A stretch of 64,000 nucleotides of DNA from Mactromeris polynyma (taxonomy: Eukaryota > Mollusca > Bivalvia > Venerida > Mactridae). Below, in pieces: positions 25,094 to 40,000 of the stretch (its first letter is position 1; every line of letters starts with the position of its first letter). The stretch lies in NCBI GenBank assembly GCA_032209605.1, contig JASFXZ010000016.1:8432001-8496000 (forward strand). The letters are read 5' to 3'. Under the pieces are notes generated by a model, which worked only from the letters and a program-made list of their open reading frames with translations, was not told the DNA's origin and ran no database searches. Both the position numbers and the translations under genes were made by a program.

Positions 25094-28000
25094 CTGGTAA
25101 TACATAAATATATATTTCATTATTTTTATCTAACTTGTGTCAGATAACGAAGTATGATTTACATGTCAATGTCGACATTTATGGACACAGGCAATGACAA
25201 ATAATAGATTTCAGAGACCAAAATATGAATGTCACAACACAATACTTATAACTGATACATGCATTGCAAGAAATAAAACAAAATACTTGATAATGTGATT
25301 CTAACTCTAAAATACAGTAAAGACTCTGAACAAACAAGTGAATGTTCGAAGATGCTTCATAATGAATAAGCTTTATAAGTTTGTGAAATCATGTGTGTGC
25401 TTTTAGACTATTATGATAAAATCCTAACAGATGGGCAAATTAATTGTTTGAAATATATCATGCAAAAACTGGCAGAACATTCAACTAGACATGATCACTC
25501 AAAGCTAACAATATAACTTGTAATATGCACAATCTGTGCACGAAATAAATGCGCACGTTATCAAAGTAATTAAAAGTTACCAATCCAATAAAGTAATGAA
25601 TACTTGATACTGATAGCCGAGATAACAATCAAACTACACACAATGATAATGAATCAGTTCTTGTTAGTAACATATTAATACATTCTGGATCTCATTAAGG
25701 ATAATATAGGGATAACATAAAGTATGGGTGTTTAACGTCGTGATTTCAAGCTTCCTAAAATGACACTGAGGCATGACAAAGCCATTATTTTCACTCAATA
25801 TTCAACTTCTTTTAATTATACTCTATCAAATCATATTTATATTCTCGTGATATTAAATATGACAGTTTTAATGATACTGTACCCAGTAATTATTATTTGT
25901 GATATTAAAATATTTTAACAATTAAATCGTTGCTCCCAGTTTTGTTTGATGTATGAGTCAATCAACCAGATGATAATATAGAAAGTGTTATTTACAGTGA
26001 CGACGATTATAAAGGTTTGGCAGATGTCTTTTTACAGAACAAAGTATAAGCCAATGACTTACACTAAAATAGTTTTAAGACAAAGAGACATAATATGTCA
26101 GGGATTTTGTCAAACAAATTTATTTTATTCAAACAAAATACTTTTAGGTGCTGGTGACCCTCCCCCCCCCCCTCCACTTCCTTGCATTAAATTAAACAGA
26201 TTGTAGAAATGTCTGCAATATTGTCTTACAACTTCTGAACATTTGAACTAAGAAATTTTATACTAATAACAGTAACTTGTACACAGGTTCAGTAGTTCAA
26301 GACTACATAGAAATCTGCTTCAATTGTGGGTCGGTTTTAATAATTTTATTGAAATAAACAACTAAAGTTCAAATCACTTAATTTCCTGACTCAACACTTT
26401 TTGATACAAGAAGGTTAACATCAAATTCTTTTTAAAGAATCCAACAGCACTCGGTATTATGTTCTAAATTTCCATTCCAAATTCAAAGTATACATGAGAA
26501 TGGATAGTAAACTTACATGACAAATAAACAATCTGTCGGACATATCTCCGGTGTCAGCAGTATCGCTTGCGGATATAAACGGTTCATTTCCTGGCATAAT
26601 TTGATCAGAGATTTTTGGGTCCTGTAAATGATCATCATTCTCGTCGTCATCGTCGTCGTCAACATTGTCCTCGATTAAATGCGACTCATCTAAACCGCCA
26701 TCATCATCATTATCAGAAGCATCCTGGGTAATACAATGTAGATATTGACTAATGTAAGACACAAATACTGTAAATCATTTTGAATTTCCAGTAGTTTATT
26801 TGGTGAATTTCGACCAATTTGTACCAATTCAATTATTATACCAAGTTAGTAATCCTGCTCAGGACACTACGCACATTTCTGGATATTGCTGATTTTTGAC
26901 ACCACATGAAACATAACTATCTAATTCTTCTGAATACACAGTCGCAAATAAAGAACTGATGAACAGTATGCGTTGGTATTTAAACAAGAAGTTACATTAA
27001 CAGTCAACATTAGATCAGGTTATATAGCGTTCTATAAATGCTGGTATGTACCTGTATATCAAACACTATGGTCTTATACACTATGAACTATAAATGCTGG
27101 TATGTACCGGTATATCAAACACTATGGTCTTATACACTATGAACTATAAATGCTGGTATGTACCGGTATATCAAACACTATGGTCTTATACACTATGAAC
27201 TATAAATGCTGGTATGTACCGGTATATCAAACACTATGGTCTTATACACTATGAACTATAAATGCTGGTATGTACCGGTATATCAAACACTATGGTCTTA
27301 TACACTATGAACTATAAATGCTGGTATGTACCGGTATATCAAACACTATGGTCTTATACACTATGAACTATAAATCAATCTGTACATGGTATGTACCGGT
27401 ATATCAAACACTATGGTCTTATACACTATGAACTATAAATCAATCTGTACATGGTATGTACCGGTATATCAAACACTATGGTCTTATACACAATGAACTA
27501 TAAATCAATCTGTACATGGTATGTACCGGTATATCAAACACTATGGTCTTATACACTATGAACTATAAATCAATCTGTACATGGTATGTACCGGTATATC
27601 AAACACTATGGTCTTATACACTATGAACTATAAATCAATCTGTACATGGTATGTACCGGTATATCAAACACTATGGTCTTATACACTATGAACTATAAAT
27701 CAATCTGTACATGGTATGTACCGGTATATCAAACACTATGGTCTTATACACTATGAACTATAAATCAATCTGTACATGGTATGTACCGGTATATCAAACA
27801 CTATGGTCTTATACACTATGAACTATAAATCAATCTGTACATGGTATGTACCGGTATATCAAACACTATGGTCTTATACACTATGAACTATAAATCAATC
27901 TGTACATGGTATGTACCGGTATATCAAACACTATGGTCTTATACACTATGAACTATAAATCAATCTGTACATGGTATGTACCGGTATATCAAACACTATG

Positions 28001-31000
28001 GTCTTATACACTATGAACTATAAATCAATCTGTACATGGTATGTACCGGTATATCAAACACTATGGTCTTATACACTATGAACTATAAATCAATCTGTAC
28101 ATGGTATGTACCGGTATATCAAACACTATGGTCTTATACACTATGAACTATAAATCAATCTGTACAATCAGTTTATGCTTCTATTTTCACAGATAATTTA
28201 CTATGAAGTTCCTCCCAAAACAAATATGTCTGAAGAATTATCATCAATTACTCAAATTGGTAATGGTCACACAATATCTAAGAACTATAATTCTTAGCCA
28301 TACAGACCTCGTTTTCATCCATCATTGATCCTTGTAGATTTGTTGTCATGTTAGGATCTATAGCTCTCATTTCACTGGTTTCCTGGTCAATATCAGTAGA
28401 TAATTCCATCATATCTGTCACAATAAAATATACAAGTAGTCAATATATATAGGTAACATCCATCTGGTACTTACGGACCCAATATTCTTCATTACTGCAA
28501 GCCGTAATGAAAAAGGTTTAGAATATTATTTTGACGAGTTCCAGTGCCAGTACTTTTATTATGGCAAGATCATTAAGTGATGCTAACTTTATTAAGTAGT
28601 TTTTCAAGTGCCATACCCACCTTTAAACTGTATACATGTATATTTATAATTTTATTTTTCTGGATATTTTTGCTCATGTAAGCAACAGAAATACAGTCGG
28701 ACCTCGTTCATTCGAATTCGTCGGGTCTGCATTTTACTTCTACTAGTTCATGGTTTCGAATAGCCCATTTCAATCGGCGCACATAAGAAGTTATAAATTG
28801 ACCTGATACTTATTTCAGATTATACCAAGTATTCAGATAGAAAGTTGTCGAATAAACAAATCTCGACTGTATGACAATATTGAGGGTTCAGCGTAAGACT
28901 GTCCTAACTCCTATGTATTTTTATAGGAGTAAGTATAGTCTTGCACTGAACCCTCGATATAGTAGATAATACTGAGAATTTAGGACAAAAGCAGTAAATC
29001 TTCTGTGACTGTTAATGCACCAAATCCGAAAATCCAAGCTATCCACTAATATGCGTACCTTTTTCCTGCTCTATTTGTTCCAAGTCATCCTGAACCATGT
29101 TAGAATCGTCCTCATCTTTCACCGTTTCTATAACATGTTCTACAGACTGAGATTGCTGATTATGCTGTGTGATCACCTGATCTTGATCAACCTGGTGAAT
29201 AAAAGAGGCAACACTGTATCTGGTATGCAATCAACGAAATACCAATTTATATTAATTCAGAAGTTGATTGTGCTGAGAGCAAGTGCTATAAATCACTTGC
29301 GTCAGCCAAGTTTTTGTAACAATAAATAAAGAGCTCTTACTGAAGTTATTTCAGTTAAATGCCTTGAACAAATTACAAATGTTATTGTATGCTTCATAAT
29401 TTAAATGTTTAGTGGATGTACCTAGAATGGAAGTATATTCAAACTACTTAGCTGTACTTTTTGTGCAAAGAGCCAAATAGGTAACAACTAGGAGTTGTAT
29501 ATAAATCAGATTTTTCCAATCTACATGTACCGGTATGTAGTCAAAAACAGAGTGTTAGAAAAGCTAGGGAATACCAGCTGGTATGCAATTAAGCATAACT
29601 GGGTCAGATGTTCTTTTCTTATCCCCAAGACTTTAAAAAATAAAATACTTAGCCTTGACTTTGTGTTAATGATTAATTGGTCTCAGTAAGAACAGCCTAT
29701 TGAATCCTTAATAAGTTGTGTATACAAATGAATTACCTGTTGTTCTGCTACAATTCCATTATTTCCTGTCATCACAAATGTGCCTTGTGCAATGTCTTGA
29801 TTCAATCCAATCTGTGCCGACTGATTTCCTTGTTGAAGACTAGTCTGATCAATACCAATAGCACCAATAGGTTGTACAACCAAATTAGGGTTCACTCCAT
29901 CTTGAATGGACATTGGCTGTAGTTGGATGTTTGCCAAATTTGGCACCATGTTGGGATCTGCAGCCTGGTTTGGATTCAGGGTGACATTGAAATTTCCAGA
30001 CTGCAGCTGTTGTAGAATACTAGCATCTATATGAACAGTCTGGCCAATCGTGTTCTGGTCCAGTCCAGTTATTTGAATTCCTTGAGCAAGGCCTCCGCCC
30101 GCAAGTTGTAGCGGAATCCCTTCTAAACCTTGTATTTGTAATACTGAGTTGTCAGTCAGGTTCCCGTATCCATCCACAGTCAATGAGAGGGGAACCATAT
30201 TGGCATTAAGCATTGATTGGTCAATATTGATCACCTGACCCATTTGAATTTGACCTTGATTTTGAGCAATAACTTGTTGTAAGGACTGGTTGGTATCTAC
30301 TTGATTGATATAATCCATGTGATCGTTAGTTTGTGGGACTTCTTGTATGTTGATAGTCTGAGAGTTCCTCTTCTTTCTGAGCGAGCTACTGTCCTTGTAA
30401 TGTGACAGAATATGACTCTTTCTGTGCCCTGAAGTTCTGAATCTCTGCGGACAGTGGGGACATTTAAATGGTTTAGCACCTGTATGTAACCGCATGTGAA
30501 CTTTCAAACTTCCCTTCGTACTGAACATCGAGCTACAAATGTGACATCTAATTGTTTTCTCAAACCCACCATGCGTCTTCATGTGACTGTCTAGAGTAGA
30601 TTTAACAGTGAAGGTACGGCCACAGATGTTACAAGAAAAGGGTTTTTCGCCTGTGTGAATTCTGATATGTCGCACGAGATCACTAGGTTTCTTGAAACTC
30701 TTAGGGCACTGTGGACATTCATGTGCATGTCTCTCAGACTGAATAGCCAACTCCTTCACCTGAAACACACAATATGTAAGTATAGGGTAAGTTTCAATGT
30801 TATGATTAATACTTCATTTGAACTTTTTAAAGTAAATGTATGTCATTTATTTTATGATTGAGCATGACACCAGTATGTTCCAGACATCCTAAATATCACA
30901 AATATATTTCTTTTTCATGTCCACAAATGAAATCTTGCTCATGTTTATTGCATAAAATTCATTACCCATTCACTATTTCTTGGGAATCGCAGAGTATTGT

Positions 31001-34000
31001 ACACACAAGACTTTGAGGGAATAACCAGGCTTTAAAACACTAAAAACTTCAGCAAAATAGGAGATGATAAATTCACGTGCTTAACGTTGAGAGGTTTATT
31101 CTTACCTGATGGCTAACAGTTGCTAAATTTTGATGCATTATTCACAAACACTTTAAGTAAGAAACTCAGACCCTAAATTTGCAAAAATTATATTTACCGT
31201 CATTTTGTTTAGATTAAATCTCCATTAATGAAATTTTGTCTGAATAATCGTTGTTTCCCTCTGCACACTGGTGCCAATTTCTATTAAAATCTATATTGTC
31301 ATAACAACAAAGGAGCAAAAAGAACATTCAACATTTTAAAGTCTAAGTCTGAGTTTCGGACTTAATAATGTTTATGAATAAGGTCCCTGATTTTAAGATT
31401 ATTTACTGCTGTCTAAAATCTGGGAAGGATATTTTGTTTGTAAGCTGAAACGAATATCAATATGCTTTGAATTTTCAAGTGCTTATTTAGCAAAATGGTC
31501 AAATTTCAACATGATAATTATTCAACCTATTTGACTGGCAATGAATCGAAAAGGTCATTTTTCAGACACAGCTGATATTTCAATGCCACCATGGACTTAA
31601 TCTTCCTGAGAATTCTGAATTGCTGATACGATTTTGTAATATTTAGCAAAGATTAGATAGCCATGAATAGTAACAAAACATAAGTTAATCCACATCCAGT
31701 AATTTGAACATACATGTATATGGAAGTGTACAAGATTTCCAAGACAATACTACAATAATAACACGATCATACCTCACTAATTCTATCCTTTTCTGAGGCA
31801 GACTCGACCAGTATTTTCTCTGATATATTCATATCATTTGACGTTGTCTTCTGTACCACTGATTGTGGTACTTCTACCAGTCGAGTTCGAGGTTTCTTCA
31901 ATGCTACAGCAGGCACTGTGACCTGATCCTCGCCTGATAGGGCTGGTTCCTCCTCTTCATCTAAAAACATGGAAATTACATTGAAAAATATTACTGTAGT
32001 TCAATTTGCACTAGAAAGTTATTTACTCAGTAAAAATCCTATTTTTATCAAGTATTTTTATTTTCATTTATATCATTGAAGTGAACATCTTTCTGGATAT
32101 GACTGAAAGTTTGACACCACATCAGACCTTAGTGTTTACCAGAATTGAGTATTTGCATTCAAACAAATTTGCCATCAACTGCATCAAAGAATACAATAAG
32201 CACAGTAATCTTTGATAAAATTTGATGAGAGAAAATGATCCCATTTACAAAGAGGAGCATACATGTTTTATCCAATATATTTTATTGAGTTTTATAAACT
32301 GATACACAGCAACAGTATGGTCTTAAGTAAAGAATACAGCTAACTATAGTATGATTTATTATCATGAGCATAGCTTTCATGAATATCAATTTACTCTAGG
32401 TTTGCTTTCAGTCTCATCGACTTGATTTGATTTTCTTTATCGGTCAAACTGAGGTACAGGGATTTCCCTGATCCAGAAATCTTGAGTCCCTGACTCCCTT
32501 TTCTTTCTAGGGACTCCCATTTTCAACTTACAGTGCATCCCTGGGACCCCTAAAATAAACTTTTGTCAAGTATAAACTGCATATCTGGGACCTTACAAAT
32601 TAACTAAGGACCCCCAATTTGTCAAACACGAGGGTCCAAGGACACCTAGCTAAAAAATCCTAGGGAAAACCCTGAAGGTACAACACATGCTATATACATG
32701 GAGATTTACTGTAAAACTTCCTATGTCGAAGATCAAGGAGAGATACTTACCTCCACCGGTGTGTTCTCTCATGTGCTTCTTGCACAAACTTGCAGTACGG
32801 AAACCTTCCAGACAGAACGGACATTTATACGGTTTTACTGACACATGAGTATTCATGTGACGAGTAAGTGAACCATTCGTTGTAAACATAGCATGACACA
32901 CGCTACATTTGTACTCCTTGACACCGGTGTGTGTACGTAGATGCTGTCGTAGAACACCCATAGCAACGAAAGTCTTTGGACACTGGGGACATTTATATGG
33001 CTTCTCCCCTGAAGAAATATTAAAACTGTTAGGACAAATCGTAACAAACGGATATATACAGCATTTCAACAATCAACATAATATTGCAAGTGGATTATAA
33101 AACAAACAATGGAGATTGATATCTCCCCAGACAACATCAATCTTACCACAAAGACACAGCTTTCATCCATCAAAATTTCCAAGGGCAAATAAATATCTCC
33201 TAGGTTTGCGACTGATCCTTCATTAAAGGAGAAATAGTCTGAATTTACATTAATTTCAAGGGCTCACAACTCAACTAAAAACTAGATAGGGTACTGCTTT
33301 TTTGTATGACAATAAAACATTGTTTACTGACCAGTATGAGATCGTATATGCTGCTTCAAATGACTCGATTTTTTGAACATTTTGTTACAGTATTCACAAC
33401 TGTATGATTTACGTCCATCATTTACAACTGGTGCATCAGTATCTAGAGCTTCTGTTTCGGCATCGTCTGCTGGTGTTGAGTCACTGAATTACACACAGAA
33501 TATTATGTTAGTATTATAAATATAGTACACTCACAACTTGTCAGTATGATTTTTGATACATACATAAGGTTGCAAACATGTTTTTCTAGTGCAAGTATCC
33601 AAAGGTTGTTTTTTTTAGCACTGACGGTCAGTAAAAGAACTCGGAAAACACACACAAATGATCTGACCAATGGTCAAGCTGAAGTTTTCAATGAAAGACT
33701 GATGATTCTCATTTTGAAATATCTAAAGGTATGAATGCATTTAGCTCTCAGGAGATTAAAATTCTTAGTATCATAATTGTCACTACTTATACCTCGTTTC
33801 TAGAATATTCTGCATCGATGTGCTTGGCATTGCTTCAGTGACTACATACTGAGTACCATCAACTTGTACTTGTTGCTCATTAGATAAGGCTTGAACACTT
33901 TGTACTGTTTCCGTGGTAACCTGATCACCGGATGTTACAATCTGGATCACATTTTCTGATTGTTGAGTAAAATTATTCAAATCCATTTGGTTTAACTGCT

Positions 34001-37000
34001 GCTGTTGCTGAAAATCATGGAAATGAAAAAATACTTACGTAGCCATTAGGTGTATAAATTTGTATAATAATGTTTAATTTCCTACAGCTTTTGAATATAT
34101 TACAAACAAATGACAGATGATTGATTTACTATACACCAAACACCCTGAGTGAATGCAGCAGGTTGATAATAACTGCAAGGAAAAATCACCCGGGCAAACA
34201 AACCTGAAATCCTGAAATTAATGTATAGCTTTAAGTACCTAATTTCATTAGTAATGCTACACTTGTTAGAAAAATATGAAGATTTATTATACAGTCCTCA
34301 GGTATAGAATAACCCACCTAAACTAAATGATGGTTTAAAGTACATTATGACTGGGATATGGTAATAAGCATACCATCAATTTGACTGGGATACATTTTGG
34401 CTTGAAATTATGCCCTCATATTTTCATAAGTTAAAACAAACCACCCGAGGACAGTCTAGATGGGTTAATAGTTAGAACTGAAGACCAGTCCAGAAATATC
34501 CTAGGTATGTATAACCAAAGAGACAGAACAGATTGGTTTAAACAGATTCCAGTTTTATAATTCATCATCAACATGAAACTTACACAGATACAATTGGATT
34601 GGAAGTACAATTGGACCTTGTTTCAGTGGGTCCGAGATCTTACTACAAATAATACATGGTTCCGAATAGCCCATTTCAATTTGCCGTGTGTAAGAAGATA
34701 CATCGGGACCTGATATTTATTTCGGATGTTGCCAAGTATTCAGATAAAAGGTTATCGGATAAACGAGGTCTGTGTATTTATACTTATACGTGTTATAAGG
34801 GTCCTCTCCTTGAAAGGACACAAAGACTATATAGATGTAATAATACATACTTGTATATGATATTGATTCTGCTGCTGATCAACTGTAGCTATCTGCGTAT
34901 TCATCTGTTGGAAGTTTTGTTGTCCAGAGCCAAGTAGACTTTGAGTAAATGTTTGTTGAGTGGTAAATATTTGCTGGAAACATAAGTTGTAATATATGAT
35001 ACATTGGGTATAACACAAACTAACAAAGATTATGTATAATGAGAAGACCTAGTCTTCAAACTTTGAAATAGCACCATGTTTGTCTAGTAGGGATACAATG
35101 CAAGACACAGACTGAGAGAGACTAACAAATCAGCACAGAAATTACAACATATCTGGATTCACACATCAGTCACAAAATAGGTTCTTACTAAAACGAATGA
35201 TTTGAATCAAGTCAAAAATGTTAGACATGAACTTTCACACAAGATTTTCAGATGGGAAATCAATATCATAGAAGTAAGTTCCTGAATTTGCAACCTATTT
35301 AATTTCTTCATTTTTTATCAAACCCACGCAAGATCATCAACTAAATGCTGGAAATTTTTAATTTGAAGCATCCATTATTACTATTTACCTGTTGATTCAG
35401 AATGTTAGAATCCATATTACCACTACCAAGCCCAAGAGCATCTTGTAGACCTTGAGTAAGAATAGTCTGTTGTCCAAGGTCATTCTGTGTCACATTCGAT
35501 GCATGATTCAGTTCTTGATTTACCAATGTAAGATCATTGTCCACTGCCTCTTCTTCAACATACTGCTCTGTTCCAGGTAAGTCTGTAGTTGTGTTCTGAA
35601 AACATAGATCAGCTATGCAACTAAAGAATTATGACTATGAATGTAGAATGCCTGTAAGTAATGTATGTACAGAAACATGGAGAACAGTACTGTAACAGAC
35701 AAGGTGCTAGCTGCTTACAATTTGAGATAGTAATTTAAAAATGTGTTTAAATGCTTCCTCCAAAATCAAATTAAAAACTATGAAAACAGTTAAATGTGTT
35801 ATCACATAACAAGGCCAAAAACAGGAAACTTCATTTACTGTGTCACAGGGTAACTCAGTCATCTCAATTTTTATAGTTATATAGTATCTTCAAAGACAAG
35901 TTCGATATACATAAAGTATTGGCAAGAAGAAATTGTTTCGGAACTGACTTCACAACACAATAAAATACTTATAAAATATTAGTAATTACTTGATTTATAA
36001 ACATAAATAATAGCTATGTATGCAAGCAAAAACTTCAAATTAAAGATAAATTAAACATACCAGTTCCCCATCCATATGCATGTGATTCTGTTTTGTCATT
36101 TGTATGGCAAGTTCAGCCCTGAAAATATACAATTGTTTTGAAGATAGTCAGAAATGCATATCCACAAAACAAAACAACAGATATCACCAAAGTCAATAAC
36201 AAACGACATCTTTAACATATATGATTCAATACACATAGGAATGATGAAATACATAGCAAATAGAATATAAATACAACTCTATGCCACAAAATTTGAAATT
36301 GACAGTTTTATACATGAATTAAACGACAAATAAATTTTCATTCTTTTTTTTCAAGCATATTGTGAAACTGCCAGCTTGCGTTCCTTCTAGAAAACACTAA
36401 AGAAATTGCCAGATGGAGTGACGTCGAGAAAGAAAATTATTTTGTGTAGTCGCTAGCTAGACTGGCTCCTACAACACACTGTGTCAATTTATAACATGCT
36501 TTTTAAACAGTACAGTAAATGAGAAGTAGTTGGCTTATACAAGTTAATACCTGTGAGTTTTCATGTGTTTCCTACAGTTGACATTTGTCTTGAATGTTCT
36601 TTGACAATACGGACACATGAAAGGTCGTACTTCGCTATGAGTTGACATATGTCGTTTCAAACTTCCATTCGTAGAGAACAGGTTATCACACATAACACAC
36701 TTATAATGCTTTAGTCCAGTATGTATACGTATATGAGCCTTCAGTACACCATTGGATACAAACGTTCGGGAACAAGTCAGACATTTGTACGGTTTTTCTC
36801 CTGAACAATATAAATATTAAACATACATATACAATCTTCTACATAAGAACGTATGTTGATTAGGAAAGTAATAAATCATACAATATACTACAGTGCGACC
36901 AGTTCTGATTTATCTGTTGAGGCCTTATACAGAACAATTATTGCTTATGGCTGTAGAACCTACTTGGCAAACAGATCATCATGATATTGTTTCATATATG

Positions 37001-40000
37001 TTCTTGTTTTTATTCAGCAACATTTCACAGATCATTTTGAAGAAAATAACTTTAACTCCCTGATGTACATTTCAAAGTAACTAGTTATTTTGCAACATAA
37101 ATAAGATGACAAGTTGATTCCAGCATTTATCAAGTATATGGCTAAACCATGAACTGAAACACACTATAGTGCCAGAAATAGGTTCTAACCAATGCTACAG
37201 TCAAGGCTATAGTACATCAATTTTCTACAAACTATGCACTTATAGACAATGAAGATATTACTCTTTGTTCAACCTTTTAGGCCTAAGTTCTATGAACACC
37301 TAAAGTAGTAATAACTTCCCTTCCCCACCGACAAAAGAATTTCTCTCCGGCGGGCTGTTATACTACTTCACTTATAGATCACTGTAATGTTTTCATAAAA
37401 ATAGATGAAGATTAAGAAAATCTTGATACCTGTATGTGATCTAATGTGTTGTTTAAGATGACTGGATTTCTTGAAGGCTCTCTGACAATGAGGACATTTA
37501 TATGGTCTATCTAAACTACCAGATTCACCCAAATACTGATTAAATACAGTATTTCTTGGTGGCTGCTGGATAAAACCTACAATAGATATATACATACAGG
37601 GCGTTAAAAAAGTTTGTTCACAAAGTTTGAATTGAGATAAAATGAGAATACAGTTATGCTGTGTACACTGGTTTACTTCGCATCATGGAAGATACCGTTT
37701 ATTTCATGTATATCTGTTTTATTTAGAATACTTACACAGAAGTAAACTATCGGTTCATAGTGACATAGATGGACAGAGCATTTAAAAAGATACTAAAACA
37801 AACTTTTTTAACACCCTGTACAAGATGATGTTATACTGTATATATCTTATAACTTCACTAGATCACAGTCATTACTGAGTTGACTGCGAGACATTTGTAA
37901 TCATCATCAATAGTCCATATTAAATAATGAAATAATTACTAAATATATACAAAACATTTTTAGCTCAGCAAATATCAAATCAACAAATATCTAAATTACG
38001 AAACTGTACCAAAGTTATATGGTCAGCAGCAGAGAATAATACTTCGGACATTTTACATAATTTATTTGATACCATACAAAACAAGAATCCAAGCATAATG
38101 TTAACTTGTTATAACATACAACCACAGTGTTGTACATTATTTATTCTGTTTCAATTTCTTCTCTGTACTGACAATCTGTATAGATTATGCCACATAGTAT
38201 TTAATGTATTGAAATGATAAACACAACATAAAATCACCATTAATAAGAAAACTTATTATTCGATAAAATGTGCTACATTTTAGAAAATTAAGCCAATATT
38301 AGGAATAAGTAAGCAGTTAAAGATCACATAAAACAATTGATAAAAGCAAAACTGCGGCCCATATTCACAAACATTTTAAGACTGAACTCATAATATAGGA
38401 GCAAAGAGAACATTCTAAAGTCTGAGTTTTAGTCTTACAAAGTTTATCAGGGGCCGTATTCACTAACATTTTAAGACTGAATATCGGACTAAATTTGCAG
38501 AAGTTAAATTTACAAGCATTTCGTTTTCATTATATTTGAACGGATACATTTTTGCCTGAATATTTCTTGTTACTCACTCTACAGTTTTGCCATGTTTTAT
38601 CAAAATATATTGTGTAATAATAACGTAGGAACAAAATGAATATTTACCATTTTAAAGTCTAAGTCTGAGATTCAGTCTTAAATCGTTTGTGAATACGGGC
38701 CCAGGCCCCAGGACATTTTTTTACCAACTTACCAGTGTCAGTAATAAGAATTGGTTCTTGTAGTGTAATATCACTTAAGTCGCCAAGTTTCTTCAGTTCA
38801 GGGTCTGATCTTTTCTGAACTGGGACCTTAAAGTGAGAGGCAAGATGATTCCTTCTATGAGCTGGAGTACGGAACCGTTTGTCACAGTATGAGCAATCAA
38901 ATGGCTTGGCTCCTGTAATAGAGTAACATATGAGTTATGAGAGTGAATTTTTTTGAAAATAATTTTACTGCCTGTGCCTTTTTAATTGGGAAAATAGGTA
39001 TGATAAATCCCAGATTTGAGAAAATAAGGTAATGGTTGTTTTGCTTATAAAAGTAACTTTTCAGCTGTGGCTGGTGTTTGTTATATATGAGGTGATGTAA
39101 GAGCAAATATTCTTTTATTTAAATACACAAACACCTGACTAAATAAATAGAATTTCAGTCAGAGGGAGGGAAATGAACAAAGAATTGAGAATAAATGAAG
39201 ATTTTTTTGGAGAAAATGGACACTTTTTGATAAGGGGAATAAGCCTTTATTCAGCAGTAAAATTAACCAAAATAATCTCTGTATGATATTAGGCACCACA
39301 GCCCTAGTTCAAAGCTCAGAGCAAACTCTGTCAGATGTACTTTAGGTAAAGTATTCTATGAACTGAACAAGGGTGTCACTAATTCTTGAATTAGCAGGGA
39401 CATTTCCATAAGTAGGTAGGGGTCTGGGGGGTACTCCCCTTAATTATGATCATTCATACAAGAAAAGTAGTCAGGTGATGATGCTGAAGTTACGGGGTAT
39501 TTTTACCAGCTCCCAGCTCTTATTGACATCCCTGATTCAACTTGTTCAAAGGAAGAGAACAGTTAAACAGAAAGCAACATTAAATACATGAGTAGGTGAT
39601 ACTGCATAATTATCTGATATGAAGGGGGAAAGCAAAAATTACAGAGTTAACCACATAATTATACCAGTGATTGGAGTTTTGCTCACTGAGAGTGTCATTA
39701 TTCTAAATCCTGCATGGCATATAAAATACAAAAATAATTAAATATTAATATTAATTACCATCTGTAATTGAGGAAATATCCTCGAGGAATATCAATGATT
39801 CATAGCCAATGTGTTACCATCCAGAAGAAAAAAAATACTCAATTACAACCATCAATGTAGGATAAATCAGCTTTACTATGTAAATATCCTACAGGTAAAT
39901 TATGATTCATTACTTAATAAATGCATGTTGATTATCAAACACACACCTATCAGTCACCAAACAGACAATACAAACACCATATTATGTCACATTTATACCT

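Noticed and set aside
27032..28166. CRISPR-like repeat array
   Set aside because: No variable spacers; contiguous tandem units.
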